Both the position numbers and the translations under genes were made by a program. Below the pieces are notes generated by a model, which worked only from the letters and a program-made list of their open reading frames with translations, had not been told where the DNA came from and made no database searches. Shown here one piece after another: positions 1 through 9,913 of a stretch of DNA of 64,000 bases. Source of the stretch: Chondrosia reniformis (lineage: Eukaryota > Porifera > Demospongiae > Chondrillida > Chondrillidae); NCBI GenBank assembly GCA_947172415.1, contig OX359197.1:434001-498000 (forward strand). The letters run 5' to 3'. The first letter of the stretch is position 1, and each line of letters opens with the position of its first letter.

Positions 1-569
1 TTCTATTGTTTGACAGTAAACAACTACTGTACTCACTCGCTTTACCGCGTTTCTCGACTCAATTGATTGGCAGAAATCTTGTCTGTTAAAGTGCAAACTT
101 AACTTGACTGCACTGAGCTCCAACGTTAACTATATACGATACATGTACATTTGCATACACGTACATATTCAATACCTTTACAGCGCTGTCATATAAATTT
201 CGTAGATAATCCACATCGAGGTGCACTCCATACTACTCGTATATATCACGCTTGCTTCTATAGTGTATTACATAGTCACAGTTAAGGAAACAAACGCCAC
301 GTACGATAATATCCTCATGGAACAGCTTACAATTTGGGGTGCTGGTAATCATTTGTTAACACTTTAACGCGGTCGAATCGCGCTCACCATAATTCAAAGC
401 AGTCTTGCGACAAGAAGATTTCGTGTATGCAGTCCGGAAAGGAGCAGCATCTTCATTATCCGCTTATCTCTTCGGTTACCTGTGTAAACAGACAGTAGAT
501 GTCAACTTTAAAGACTAACTGGGCAATCTCTTCGCACACATCGGACAGGCATTGACAACGTGTGCTCCC
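1..569. other. Left-end non-coding sequence
   Basis: No convincing long reading frame. A short reverse-strand stretch around 365-480 ends in a donor-like ATG|GTGAGC near 390, so it could be the 5' exon of a gene lying to the left, but its open frame is only about 20 codons. CpG is more frequent here than in most of the window, which fits a promoter area. Confidence 0.35.
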
Positions 570-610
570 TAGATCGACGTCATGCGCGTGCGAGGTTTTA
601 TGACGTCACG
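570..610. promoter_or_regulatory. CRE-like palindromes
   Basis: A perfect CRE palindrome TGACGTCA lies at 601-608, and a second near-match GACGTCA lies at 576-582, in a CpG-rich patch. CREB/ATF-family factors bind TGACGTCA in animals. The sites are about 1.7 kb downstream of the start of the reverse-strand gene at 2278, so they more likely serve a gene outside the left edge. Function is inferred from motif only. Confidence 0.35.
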
Positions 611-863
611 AAGTGTTGTAATACATACATGGCGCTTGGAATCTCATGAATCTCATTAATCTCTTGCATAATACTGTAACAACAAATCAATCATTGTTTA
701 AAAATTACACATTAAATGATGTTCAAAGATACAGAGTTATTATATTAGTAGAAATATATATACGTATGCTATATACAAAAACCTATCAAATGGCCTGTGT
801 ATATATGTTTCTATATACATCAGCTTCTGCAGCATCTCACACCATATCGCACTATTCAAGTCA

Positions 864-2278
864 CTATTTGTATCGACAAAACAATTTCCACAGTGTTGGT
901 AAAACTTCCTTCAGTTCATTACACAGATGAGTTCTGTCTATGGTGACCTTATTGAAATCCTCTTTTGGCAGTTTGGGCAAGACATCTACCACAGTTTCGT
1001 TCCTTGCTTCATCAAAGAAGGAGTAAAGGACCCTACTCCCCAAGCTACCGATAATCTCAATGTCACCTACAAAGGTTGCATGGTAGAATGATGCTGAGGA
1101 TTCTGTGTTTGTATTCTCCTCAAACATGGCAGTTGCATTGTAACAGATAAGCCTTTTGGACTGGTTGTCATGGAAACAAAAGATCCCACCCTTCTGCGTG
1201 AAGACTCCCTCCTTAAATTGTCCTTTAGGTACCGAGGCATAACTAGTGAGAAATGAATTTCCATGTGGCTTAATAAATACAATGATGTCGGGGTCATTGG
1301 TGGATTTAGCAGGTTTGACAGTGGCAAATATAGTAGGGCTGGTGTTTTCGTACAACTCCAGTGATGTACATGCAGACCGTCTGGGCGGGTACATATGAAT
1401 CAAGTCAGACCATTCACCAGTGTTTGGATCATACAATACGACCCCCTTTGAACATTCTAGAATAATTCTTGCTGATTTAGTGGAAAAGATGTTTTCCACT
1501 TTGGGACATTTTGATTTTGGAATTACAATGTCATAACTGCTTCCAAAATCAAGTGGTGTGAAGGTGAGCATTAATTGGCCACTATCAGTCACATACACGA
1601 GCCAGATTTCGCCATAATAGTCCTCAAATGAAGTAATTCTAGACCTCGCTTGATGAAACAGGCTATCTGAATTGGTGAAGGTGAAGACTGATTGAAGAAG
1701 CGACAGTTCTCCAGTGTTAATGTCCTCTTGGATTATTCCATACCCACTTCCCAAGGCAGCAGTCTTATAGATAACTAGGATTGATTGGTAGTATTCTACC
1801 ATTAATATGACTGGGTGGGGGAGGGTTAGCGTGACAGTCCAGTCATTTTGCAGGGCTACCATTAACAGATTTGTATTGTATACTAAGATACAGTGGTCTT
1901 TCATAATCTTTAGAATAATGGAATCTGATTGGTCACAATCCGAGCAACTGATGTTGAAAGGCACAGCGACAGTTTTAAAGATTGAGACATCATTTTCCTC
2001 TACTCTGTAACATACCAGTTCACCTCTGGAACACTCTAATCTGCAGAGATGACTGTCATCTGGAATAAAGGACAAAAGGAGGAAGCTTGAAGATAAAGTG
2101 CTCTGACAAAAGTAATGTAATGTGTATATACATTGTGATGATTTATTATTGACATTAAATTGCCGAAATTACTGTGCACTTTGACCCATCAAAACTCACC
2201 AGTAGCAGTGACGTCATGAGTTACTGTTAAACTTGAACAAGATATAATCAATATAAAAATCCAAAAGAGTTGGTCCAT
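864..2278 (-). CDS. Secreted protein of unknown function, two exons
   Basis: Reverse-strand gene built from two exons. Exon 1 (2278-2200) starts at an ATG and encodes a signal peptide with a hydrophobic core (MDQLFWIFILIISCSS). It ends in a donor G|GTGAGT. A 140-bp intron (2199-2060) ends in a pyrimidine-rich acceptor ...TTTATTCCAG. Exon 2 (2059-864) runs to TAG. The phases agree (79 + 1196 nt), giving 424 residues. The open frame extends past the acceptor into intron sequence and begins there with TTG, so the spliced start is preferred. Several N-glycosylation sequons (NIS, NTS, NQS, NAT, NET) fit an extracellular product. There is no transmembrane segment after the signal peptide. I do not recognise the family; alternating short hydrophobic strands could suit a beta-propeller, but that is a guess. 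It is unrelated to the cluster to its right. Confidence 0.75.
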
Positions 2279-2289
2279 CTGATTGCTGT

Positions 2290-2820
2290 CAGTTTCCAAA
2301 GCTAGCTATAGTTTGGCCTTCACTTCTTCCAAGCTAAAGCTTTCAGAATGTGAAATTTTGCTGCCGTTCTTCAATTTATATAGGTACTCAAAGGTCATTC
2401 TAAGGGGAATTTCCTACTTTGTAACAGGAACTTGCTTATAGAGTCTTTGCTTGCAAGTTGTTATATTTAGAAATGACATCACCATTAGGATAATTTTCAA
2501 TAACCTGTAGAGCTTGATATTACATACATATACATCTTCAATTTATTCAATGTTAAACTACTTATGCATATATGGCTTACCTTTATACTGTATATACAGA
2601 GGAACCACAAACCAAAGTGTAAATTAATAGATCAAAACAGCAACATAATCAAATCATGATCAGGTGAGCAAGGCAAGCAGTAAACCATTGTTTTACACTC
2701 TGAGTCAGCACTCACAGAACATATAGTTTTTATATATACGTAATGCCCTGAGCTGTTCATATGATTCAATACATTTTCAGTCTGGAAACACACTGTCTGA
2801 CCACAAGAGGTTTCATCAGA
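2290..2820. other. AT-rich intergenic DNA
   Basis: Upstream region of the reverse-strand gene at 2278. No gene or clear repeat was seen. The last bases (about 2771-2780, TTTTCAG) could be the remnant acceptor of the cadherin fragment that follows. Confidence 0.4.
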
Positions 2821-3027
2821 ATTATCATGATCTTAAATATCTCCTACAGCAACTCAGTGGATGAACCAGATGCTGCCCAACATTGAACTGTGACTTTAGT
2901 CTTCTCTGATGGTCAAGATAGCTCGAGCTACGAGATCAATATAGAAATAGTTTTAGTGAATGATAATCCGCCCACGTTTATTAGGACTGAGTCCTTTTTT
3001 CAAGCAACACTATTTGTAAAAAAATGA
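2821..3027 (+). pseudogene. Cadherin-like repeat fragment (dead)
   Basis: A plus-strand frame reads ILNISYSNSVDEPD, then a TGA stop at 2884-2886, then continues in the same frame through VTLVFSDGQ to VNDNPPTF (2956-2979), ending at TGA 3025-3027. The words I.Y.N..DEP, V..SDG and VNDNPPTF are hallmarks of cadherin or cadherin-like extracellular repeats; the last is the Ca2+-binding linker. A TTTTCAG acceptor-like site lies just upstream at about 2774-2780. Only one repeat is present and it has an internal stop, so I call it a stranded exon or pseudogene fragment. It could instead be an exon of a larger gene if the stop is a sequencing error. Confidence 0.55.
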
Positions 3028-3599
3028 TTACAAGTTATCTTTCTGTTTAGCTCTGATTTGAATGGATCTAGACAACATGCCTTGTGGGTATATGTACATA
3101 GCACAAGCTATAATTATAAGCTATAAGGCTATAAGAGTCATGTGATCATGATCAAGTTATAATATTACATTACAAAGCATCTATCAGCAACCAATAAGGA
3201 TGTGACCCTTGTACTTAAAATAACTATGGAGAAATGATTTAGGTTGTATATTTCTTACATTTACAGAATTACAATATACGTAGCTACAGATGAGGAAATG
3301 TTGTTGTATAATATTGCAATCCAATTGCATATAAAGTTGCAATACTACTGAGAATGACTTCAAATGGTGCAATACATGCCTTTATACAGTGCAAGTTACA
3401 ATATACTAATTATAAGATAATCTAAACTCATATGATATCATATGATATAGACATAGATACATATACATCATGTATGCTAGATAATATTGTACCTTGTATA
3501 TATGTATAAAGAGACAGTTGCCCAATTGGTCCGCATTTTCAATTGAAACAAAATCAATCTTCTCAGAAATTACAGATTATGCACCTCATTTATACGTAC
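3028..3599. other. Intergenic DNA with short palindrome
   Basis: No gene seen. A perfect 16-bp palindrome CATATGATATCATATG lies at 3429-3444. The rest is AT-rich and unremarkable. Confidence 0.3.
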
Positions 3600-3724
3600 C
3601 ATCTCCCTTAGACTTCCTTTGAGACTTTCTCCCTTCTCCTCCTCTATCCTCTGGGTCAGTTCACTGTCCAGAATTCCATTACTGTTCATGTAGTCACCTC
3701 CTTGGAACCAAATATGTACAAGTC
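3600..3724 (-). CDS. Candidate isolated coding exon, unknown gene
   Basis: Reverse strand: acceptor-like AATAAG|GA at 3725-3726, 41 open codons, then a donor ATG|GTACGT at 3599-3594. The peptide is charged and probably helical (for example NGILDSELTQRIEEEKGE). Its composition differs sharply from the AT-rich flanks. It could be the next exon after the reverse-strand exon at 6027-6137, but that exon ends in phase 0 and this one would begin in phase 1 with the acceptor chosen, so the link is unproven. Family not recognised. Confidence 0.4.
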
Positions 3725-3803
3725 CTTATTAGGGGTGGTTCACAGTGCAGTTCAAATTTGGGTAGTTACATAAGCCCCCAAATACCAGCTCCAACTGGTT
3801 TTG

Positions 3804-4067
3804 TACTACTTTATTGTACAGTTTACAGACAATATACGTATGCTCCTACAAGTGGGGTTTGATGATAACACGTACTACTTTATTGTACAGTTTACAGACA
3901 ATATATGCTCCTACAAGTGGGGTTTGATGATAACACATACTACTTTATTGTACAGTTTACAGACAATATATGCTCCTACAAGTGGGGTTTGATGATAACA
4001 CATACTACTTTATTGTACAGTTTACAGACAATATATGCTCCTACAAGTGGGGTTTGACGATAACACA
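3804..4067 (+). repeat. 65-bp minisatellite, four units
   Basis: Head-to-tail units begin at 3804, 3873, 3938 and 4003, each starting TACTACTTTATTGTACAG. Units 2-4 are 65 bp and almost identical; unit 1 is 69 bp because it carries an extra CGTA at 3837-3840 (TATACGTATG against TATATG). The reading frame crossing the array shifts between units, so it is not protein coding. Confidence 0.9.
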
Positions 4068-6026
4068 TGTTCCCATGTCTGCAAACATATGGAGGTCCAT
4101 TACATAATACTTCAATTCATTCCATTAATCCTGCATGGCGCCAGTCGTTTAGAGGGAAAGTTTCATTACAGCTGTTCCAATTAAACCATAGACATTGTAG
4201 CTATTACACAATTACTCAATTACACCGTATGTACAGTAGGCAACAAATATTAAGTAACTATATGTGTACAGAGCATACGTATATACCCTCCTCTTTGTAT
4301 ATTTATATATATACATCCAAGATCACAGGACACTTTACTTACTCACACTCATTGTGGACATATCCTTTGAAATTGGAATGACATATGTACAAAACACACT
4401 ACTATACTACACTGGTCTAAAGATTACTATAAAATCTGATCACTACTTTTAATATAGGAGTACTGACCAATATAATATTATATGTGCGCATATATACAAT
4501 ACTAAATCACCTCTATATATGATCTCAACATGACAGCAGATGGTGGATGCATAAAGGAATCACATATATAGTAAGCATGCTATGCATCCCCATACTAAGT
4601 GACACACTGCATGTGACACCAATTATGGGCTGTTAGATCTAATAGGTAGTTTCCCCAGAAAAGTACCTAAACATGGTCATCAGTATACCAAATAAGGAAA
4701 CATTAAAGCCATTGAAAGTTCCCTCAGAATTGAGTAGGAGTGCTTAATATGTCTAGGACCTGGTGATCTTCTTTGTATAGCTTCCAAGTCAAACTGCATA
4801 GTTAGCTCTGTATATAGGTCTGGTATGTCAAATGAATATCATTATACATGTATATAAGTCCCTGGGAAAACACCTCATATGATACCATGTGTTATTATAA
4901 AGTGAGTGTAGACTACAGGCTACTTCAACTTTTAACCTTTCTATGACTGCTTTCAACTGAACTCATGGTGTTAATTAGATTGGTAAGAGTTTATGTACTA
5001 CAGTACACACATACGTACATATATATAAATATCTAGCAGCAGATATGTAGATGAAACATTTCCAAACTAATTTATAGGACCGAAAAAATTTAGACAAAAT
5101 TTTCAATTTTGTCTAAATTGTAGCATGCATATCTAAAATAAACTTTTGATCTTATGACATTTTTGAAAGCCTTGAAATAGATAACAATATTAATCCACTC
5201 TAGGTAAGTTTATATATATATCTGACTATAGCTAAGTTATTTCAAACTCTTTACATCATATGGACTTTCCTGACTTAAGGATAGTATGATGCAATGATAA
5301 TCTCAATTACATAACCAAAGAGAATGGGATGTCTTGCTGGTCACAAGGTACATCACTCCAGACATGATGTAATGGGGACTTTATCCTGGAAAACCCCTTG
5401 TGGTTAAAATTCCAGGCCTGATAGGGCAGGCTACGCACTAATCATAACTGGCGACTATATCATGATGTACATAACATGAAAGTATGTTTCCTTCCATGAT
5501 GCAATTAATAGTGAGTGGACATGTTTTAGCATATTTAGCATATATAATACATACATGGAATTGATAGAATTCACTAAGACTGCTTAACTCAGCTAATATC
5601 TTATTACCTAATAAAGTGTATGTACATATTATATTTATATGCTCAGGGGCTAATCTATTCACTATATACTGTATATTAATCTAGTTATATGGCAGTGTAC
5701 TCTCTAAACTGGGATGGCTGAAAAAAACATGGCAACTCTATTCAATGAAATTATTGCATAGCAACTAAAATATATTTATTAGGAGTGGATACCAATGTAC
5801 ACCACTATATCAGGGAGTATGGTAGTACTGTCTAAGTAGGAATGTATAAATACAAGCTACAATATTATCTATAAATAGGATACATGCTCTATGTATAATA
5901 TATAATATTTGTAGGTTATGTCACTAGAAGAAATTGGTTTCACAATACCAGACAACTAACTTCAGAGATACAAAGAAGAACTTAGTACAAAGGTAAACAT
6001 AAATATAGCACATAAAATAAACTTAC
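4068..6026. other. AT-rich intergenic DNA with hairpin
   Basis: No gene supported. A perfect 15-bp inverted repeat AATTTAGACAAAATT with a 3-nt spacer lies at 5087-5119. A less AT-rich patch at about 5330-5440 looks like a relic of a dispersed element or exon but shows no convincing frame. Short open frames here (for example 4067-4381 and 5438-5662) have no coding character. Confidence 0.35.
5087..5119. repeat. Perfect 15-bp hairpin
   Basis: Left arm 5087-5101 and right arm 5105-5119 are exact reverse complements with a TTC loop. It could be a small foldback element core or a structured transcript end. No gene ends next to it. Confidence 0.6.
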
Positions 6027-6137
6027 CCTTACAGTAGTCTGTTCCTCTGGAGGAGGAGTAACACTAAAGAGATTACTCCCTACCACATCACTACACTCCT
6101 CAGTCTCACTAGATGGCAACACAGTTAGAGCTCTCAA
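6027..6137 (-). CDS. Exon B of a duplicated reverse-strand gene
   Basis: Reverse strand, 37 open codons between an acceptor-like TTGCAG (6143-6138) and a donor AGG|GTAAGT (6026-6021). It reads LRALTVLPSSE..., then CSDVVGSNLFSVTPPPEEQ, then TTVR. The same exon recurs at 26717-26840, 38971-39094 and 61924-62047 and partly at 12872-12901, always opposite in orientation to the FReD-like genes. This copy differs from the others upstream of LRA (extra bases, different acceptor) and has no recognisable exon A next to it. It may be the most ancestral copy. Function unknown. Confidence 0.5.
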
Positions 6138-6944
6138 CTGCAAGTGATTCTTGATGACTGAATATATATATAGAAGGAATAACCTCTAAAGATATACATA
6201 TTTAGCCATATTTTGGATGAGATCATGAAAATTCTGCCTCGACAGCACATGGCATCAATCATGTACGAGGAATACAATGTGACAATTTAGTATTGGTAAT
6301 AAAATTCTTTAAAAGGAGACCTTTCAATCATACATGTAGATTGGATCAGGTAATTTCCCAATAAAAGTACCTTACATACAGTATGTAATCCATAATATAC
6401 CCAATAGTTAAGTGACCTTTCAAAGTCACATACCTACGTATATATATATATCTTGGCTGGGAGACTGTAGTCCTATTGAAGTGACAAACACTGGTTTCCC
6501 AGTCATCCAAAAATAATCAAATAACAGACAGCTGTTTAACCCACCTCATGGCTCATCAATTTGGTCTGTGTATACACTTTGGTGGTAGACCATACCATCT
6601 TTCTGTGATTATTAACTTTAATTTTATCATACCTTTCCCACATGCTTCATAAAAGTTGAAGGTGGAGATTATATACGTATGGTGTAAATGAGACACAGCA
6701 TTAAAGGGATTAAGTTAATTGCTCTAGCGTTTCACTTGTGATGAAATCAAGTTGAAGGCAGTCATTCAAAACTCACTACCAAAGTGAGTTTCAAGAAGGT
6801 ATATATAAACACACAATTATGCAATTGTCATTAGATAGAGTCCAAATATATGCACTTCTAAAGATCACTAACTTGTAAAGTGAAGGTATTTTCCAAGGGG
6901 AAGTACCTTTTTTGTGGTTAGGGTTTGATGGGGCAAGCCATATC
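6138..6944. other. Intergenic DNA, nothing recognised
   Basis: No exon, repeat or regulatory signal that I can support. Confidence 0.3.
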
Positions 6945-7262
6945 ATTCATGTACATTAAATTCTGGTATACCAACTTATGTAAGGTGAGAGATAGGGCAG
7001 ATATTGACATACTTCATGATCAAAATTTCTAAAACTCATTGGACATGCTTTATGGTTGTCTGTAAAGTAATAGCTTCATATCTTTCCACTTGACAGAGTT
7101 ACAGCCCTAAATGTACTTTAAATTCTGGTATACCAACTTATGTATGTATGGTGAGATATAGGGTACATATTGACATACTTCAAAATTTCTAAAACTCATT
7201 GGGCATGCTTTATAGTTACATATGTTTCCATAGTAACAGCATGGTTGAATTTTTCCTTTTTT
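6945..7262 (+). repeat. Two decayed 169-bp satellite-like monomers
   Basis: Two tandem units share diagnostic words with the large satellite arrays: a TTGACAGAGTTACAGC word, CTAAATGTAC, ATTCTGGTATACCAA, GGTGAGATATAGGG, CAAAATTTCTAAAACTC and GGCATGCTTTAT. They are much more diverged than any monomer in the arrays and lie directly upstream of a decayed copy of the 723-bp core, repeating the satellite-then-core order seen later. They are an old relic of the same composite element. Confidence 0.75.
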
Positions 7263-7610
7263 ATAACCGCATAATTGCGTAATACTATAAATGGCCTACC
7301 GTAAGAAGGACAAGTAATAATTTGGTACTATATTCCAAAAAATAGAGAACTTTTAAGGATTTTTTAACCCCGTGTATATGCACTATATAGTACTTGATTG
7401 TTGTTGAAGTAGTATCTATCCATACATAATATATGGAAGTCGAAATTTCGCCAACTCCAAAGAAAAAAAGTTGGGCCATACCGAAACGTTACCATCCACG
7501 ACGTAAAGAAGCCGGGATCGTTGGTAACGTTCAGCTTATCGAATCTGCCGAAGCAAATTACTGCCGAGTTTTGGATGTCACTTTCGTGAGAAGAACATAA
7601 TGAATAACGC
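7263..7610 (+). mobile_element. Decayed solo copy of the 723-bp core element
   Basis: Aligns by eye to the first half of the cores at 18399, 21064 and elsewhere: TATAAATGGCC, TACTTGATTGTT, GAAGTAGTATCT, ATAATATATGGA, CATACCGAA, TACCATCCACGACG, AGCCGGGATCG, GATGTCACTT and GTGAGAAGAAC occur in the same order. An ATG frame at 7433-7600 (55 codons) begins at the same ATATATGG-A site as a 51-codon frame in each core. It has a lysine-rich stretch (PTPKKKSWAIPK). The second half of the core is missing. The frame could descend from a small protein or a captured exon. Confidence 0.65.
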
Positions 7611-7688
7611 CCCCCTTTTGGGCACCAGGTTATGGCCATGTAATAGCAACATTGCAACAGGGAATTTAAAGATTTTTGTAGCTGCAAG

Positions 7689-7826
7689 ATGTTCCTGGTA
7701 CTAGTAATGACTGCTCATGTAAATGTTCTGTTGAATAAAGGAAAATGCCATAACTTTCCATCACTGCATATCATCCCAGGTCCACCTGGTCCTCCCGGTC
7801 TGCCAACCTACTACTACAGTCACTGA
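7689..7826 (+). pseudogene. Truncated type A gene start
   Basis: Duplicate of the 5' end of the collagen-type gene at 8159. ATG at 7689 is followed by a shortened signal peptide (MFLVLVMTAHVNV), then [21 protein letters not shown], followed by a deletion that jumps into the linker sequence out of frame and stops at 7824-7826 (45 codons). Sequence past the stop continues with the linker (TCACTGAAACAGTTTATATAAC). It lies about 470 bp upstream of the intact gene and is therefore a local duplication remnant. Confidence 0.75.
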
Positions 7827-8041
7827 AACAGTTTATATAACTACGTATAAACACGTAGTTCTTGTCATTGATAAGTAGTTGTAAGATGTTGCCTGCCTGT
7901 GCATGACTATGTCAAATATTAAATTCAATGAAGGAGCTTACACTTTGGACTACATATACTCACCCACGTGCACACACCTCCTACATATATATATGTTAAA
8001 GAAGTCACTCTATTATATATTAATAAAATTCCTTAGAAGAG
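7827..8041. other. Upstream region of type A gene
   Basis: Shared with about 36350-36575 in front of the second type A gene (for example AAGATGTTGCC, CACACACCTCCTACATATAT, AATAAAATTCCTTAGAAGAG). It therefore moved with the gene in the duplication. Confidence 0.5.
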
Positions 8042-8047
8042 TATAAA
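8042..8047 (+). promoter_or_regulatory. TATA box of type A gene
   Basis: TATAAA in the context GAGTATAAATATGTGTCC, about 110 bp before the ATG at 8159. The same motif and spacing recur at 36576-36581 before the other type A gene, which supports a promoter role. Confidence 0.55.
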
Positions 8048-8158
8048 TATGTGTCCAGTTTTATTCTCTGCTTCAGAGAACAAATCAGACAGTTATAGTG
8101 TCTTGAGGGAATACAGCAATCTCAGATATATCAGCCAAGCTCCACCTGTAGCTGCAAG

Positions 8159-9247
8159 ATGTTCCTGCTGTATGTACTAGTACTAGTATTGACTGCTTAT
8201 GTAAATGCTCAGTCAAATGAAGGAAAATGCCATAACTTTCCATCACTGCATATCATCCCAGGTCCACCTGGTCCACCTGGTCCACCTGGTCCTCCTGGTA
8301 CATCCAATCAGTGCCAACCTACTACTACAGTCACTGAAACAGTTTATATAACTACAGAAACTCCCATAGAGACCACTACTTACTATGTACCTTCACCAAG
8401 TCCTTCTCCATCAAGTTCTCCTTGTATTGGCTCCACTCCAGACCAGCCTGCTTCTTCCTGCCGTGATGTCTACCAGAACAATAACCTTTGTCCTTCTGGT
8501 CTCTATTGGATCTCCACTGAATCATCTCCTCAACAAGTCTACTGTGATATGGATACCACAGCATGTGGAGTGAGAGGAGTCATGCGTATAGCCTATCTGG
8601 ATACCAGTGTATCAGATACCTGTCCCAGTAATCTTACTAAGTATGAGGTCAATGGTACAACTATGTGTGGCAGACGTAATCTAACAGTTCCATGTGATTC
8701 TGCATATTATCCATCTCATGGAGTAGAGTACAGTAATATTTGTGGTAGAGCAGTTGGTTACAGTCAGAAGGGGAGAGCTGTTTGTGGTTTTTACTGGACT
8801 ACCACAACTAGCTACTGGCATGACAACTCCATTAATGGTCTCTATGTATCTGGTGTCACAATAACAAGAGGTCCTTCTAATGATCGTACTCATGTCTGGA
8901 CATTTGCTTCCGGTCGACAAGAAGCCAATTATGATCTTTGTAGCTGTCCCTGTGCTCCAGGTGGAGATGCTGCTCCCAGTTTTGTTGGAAACAATTATTT
9001 CTGTGAATCAGCCACAAAATACTATCCTCCAGTAAGTGATGGACATCAATGGTACACTAACTACACATTGTGGCAAGGCAATTGTTATGAAGGTAGCAAC
9101 TGTTGTCCCGACGATGGAAGACCATGGTTTAATGTTGCACTGGACAATCCCACTACTCAAGATCTAGAAGTACGCTGGTGTGGCTATACAAGGCTTAATC
9201 ACTATGGCAACATAGCAACAGAGATTTTGGAACTTTTTGTGTACTGA
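8159..9247 (+). CDS. Type A: collagen-tract FReD-like secreted protein
   Basis: 362 residues in one exon. Residues 1-17 are a signal peptide (MFLLYVLVLVLTAYVNA). Residues 35-47 are four Gly-Pro-Pro triplets, a very short collagen-like tract. Residues 50-97 are a Thr/Ser/Pro-rich linker likely to be O-glycosylated. Residues 101-131 form a fibrinogen N-terminal half-module (CRDVY..., SGLYWI, QQVYCDM). Residues 132-362 form the shared Cys-rich C-terminal domain, with [38 protein letters not shown] and EVRWCG, ending ILELFVY. The classical fibrinogen GGWTVIQ segment is replaced by [14 protein letters not shown], so this is FReD-like rather than a canonical fibrinogen domain. The collagen plus FReD layout recalls ficolins; trimerisation through the tract is inference. 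No lesions seen. Confidence 0.85.
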   Translation: MFLLYVLVLVLTAYVNAQSNEGKCHNFPSLHIIPGPPGPPGPPGPPGTSNQCQPTTTVTETVYITTETPIETTTYYVPSPSPSPSSSPCIGSTPDQPASSCRDVYQNNNLCPSGLYWISTESSPQQVYCDMDTTACGVRGVMRIAYLDTSVSDTCPSNLTKYEVNGTTMCGRRNLTVPCDSAYYPSHGVEYSNICGRAVGYSQKGRAVCGFYWTTTTSYWHDNSINGLYVSGVTITRGPSNDRTHVWTFASGRQEANYDLCSCPCAPGGDAAPSFVGNNYFCESATKYYPPVSDGHQWYTNYTLWQGNCYEGSNCCPDDGRPWFNVALDNPTTQDLEVRWCGYTRLNHYGNIATEILELFVY

Positions 9248-9634
9248 AATGATAGATGCATAGTTAAGTCACTTTTCAACAGAGAAATAGATAAGATAAA
9301 TCTTATATTTCCAATATTAACTGGAAATATGTTTGCATTATCACTATTAAGATCCATTGTAATTGCACTTTATAATACAACATAATACTTTATAGGCTAT
9401 ACTGTACCTATCATACTATATATATGCATACCATATTGTATAATGTACGTATGACACATTGATTGTTATAAGGCACACACCTCATTCACCCCTCAAGCTG
9501 CAGCAGTGTGATGACCACTCAATGTGACTTATAAATCAAATCTGATTTGGTCATTGTTAACAAGTCTGTGAATGCAAATTAAAGAAGACAAAATATACTT
9601 TCAATAGTAACTATAATAGAATACCGCATAGTAG
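9248..9634 (+). other. 3' flank of type A gene
   Basis: Contains a stretch shared with the flanks beyond satellite arrays 1 and 3 (ATTGTTATAAGGCACAC, CATTCACCCCTCAAGCT, TGTGATGACCACTCAATGTG at about 9460-9530, matching about 25640-25705 and 60850-60920). No AATAAA was found close to the stop. Confidence 0.45.
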
Positions 9635-9913
9635 ACTCTTGCCTTATCTTGCTCTAAGTACTGCTATGAACTGTCACAGATAATACCAGGCCGCATTCTG
9701 AGCTCGACCAGTGAACTAAGACTGCAGCCTGGTGTCATGTTGAATATCAGAACTCAGTGGGAGGGTTGGTCCTCACTAGTTCCGGGATCTGACGGCACAG
9801 AGAGTGAGGTGATCGCGTATCTATGTAAGTTGAAGTCGGTTGTCAACACTGGCCTGATTTGGGCAGTTGTTTTACCAGTCCCCTACGCATTTCAAAGACG
9901 TTATCCAATCTAG
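9635..9913 (+). CDS. Candidate foreign exon, unknown gene
   Basis: Plus-strand frame open from 9635 to TAG at 9911-9913 (92 codons), without an ATG at its start. Within it, acceptor TGTCACAG|ATAATACC (exon start 9680) and a consensus donor CTAT|GTAAGT (intron start 9825) frame a 145-bp exon that reads IIPGRILSSTSELRLQPG... and QWEGWSSLVPGSDGTESE. GC content and codon use are clearly richer than the surroundings. It is single copy in the window. It could be an exon of an unannotated gene or a captured fragment. Family not recognised. Confidence 0.4.
   Translation, partial: TLALSCSKYCYELSQIIPGRILSSTSELRLQPGVMLNIRTQWEGWSSLVPGSDGTESEVIAYLCKLKSVVNTGLIWAVVLPVPYAFQRRYPI

Noticed and set aside
1807-2010. 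Plus-strand frame inside the reverse-strand gene
   Set aside because: Shadow of the spliced reverse-strand gene at 864-2278, which has a signal peptide, intron and consistent phase.
4067-4452. Overlapping open frames after the minisatellite
   Set aside because: Low-complexity Tyr/Ile-rich translation of AT-rich DNA, no domain and no splice context.
8459-9247. Calling the domain a canonical fibrinogen C-terminal domain
   Set aside because: Only the N-terminal half-module matches. The GGWTVIQ segment and Ca2+-site region of classical fibrinogen domains are absent, so FReD-like is the most that can be said.
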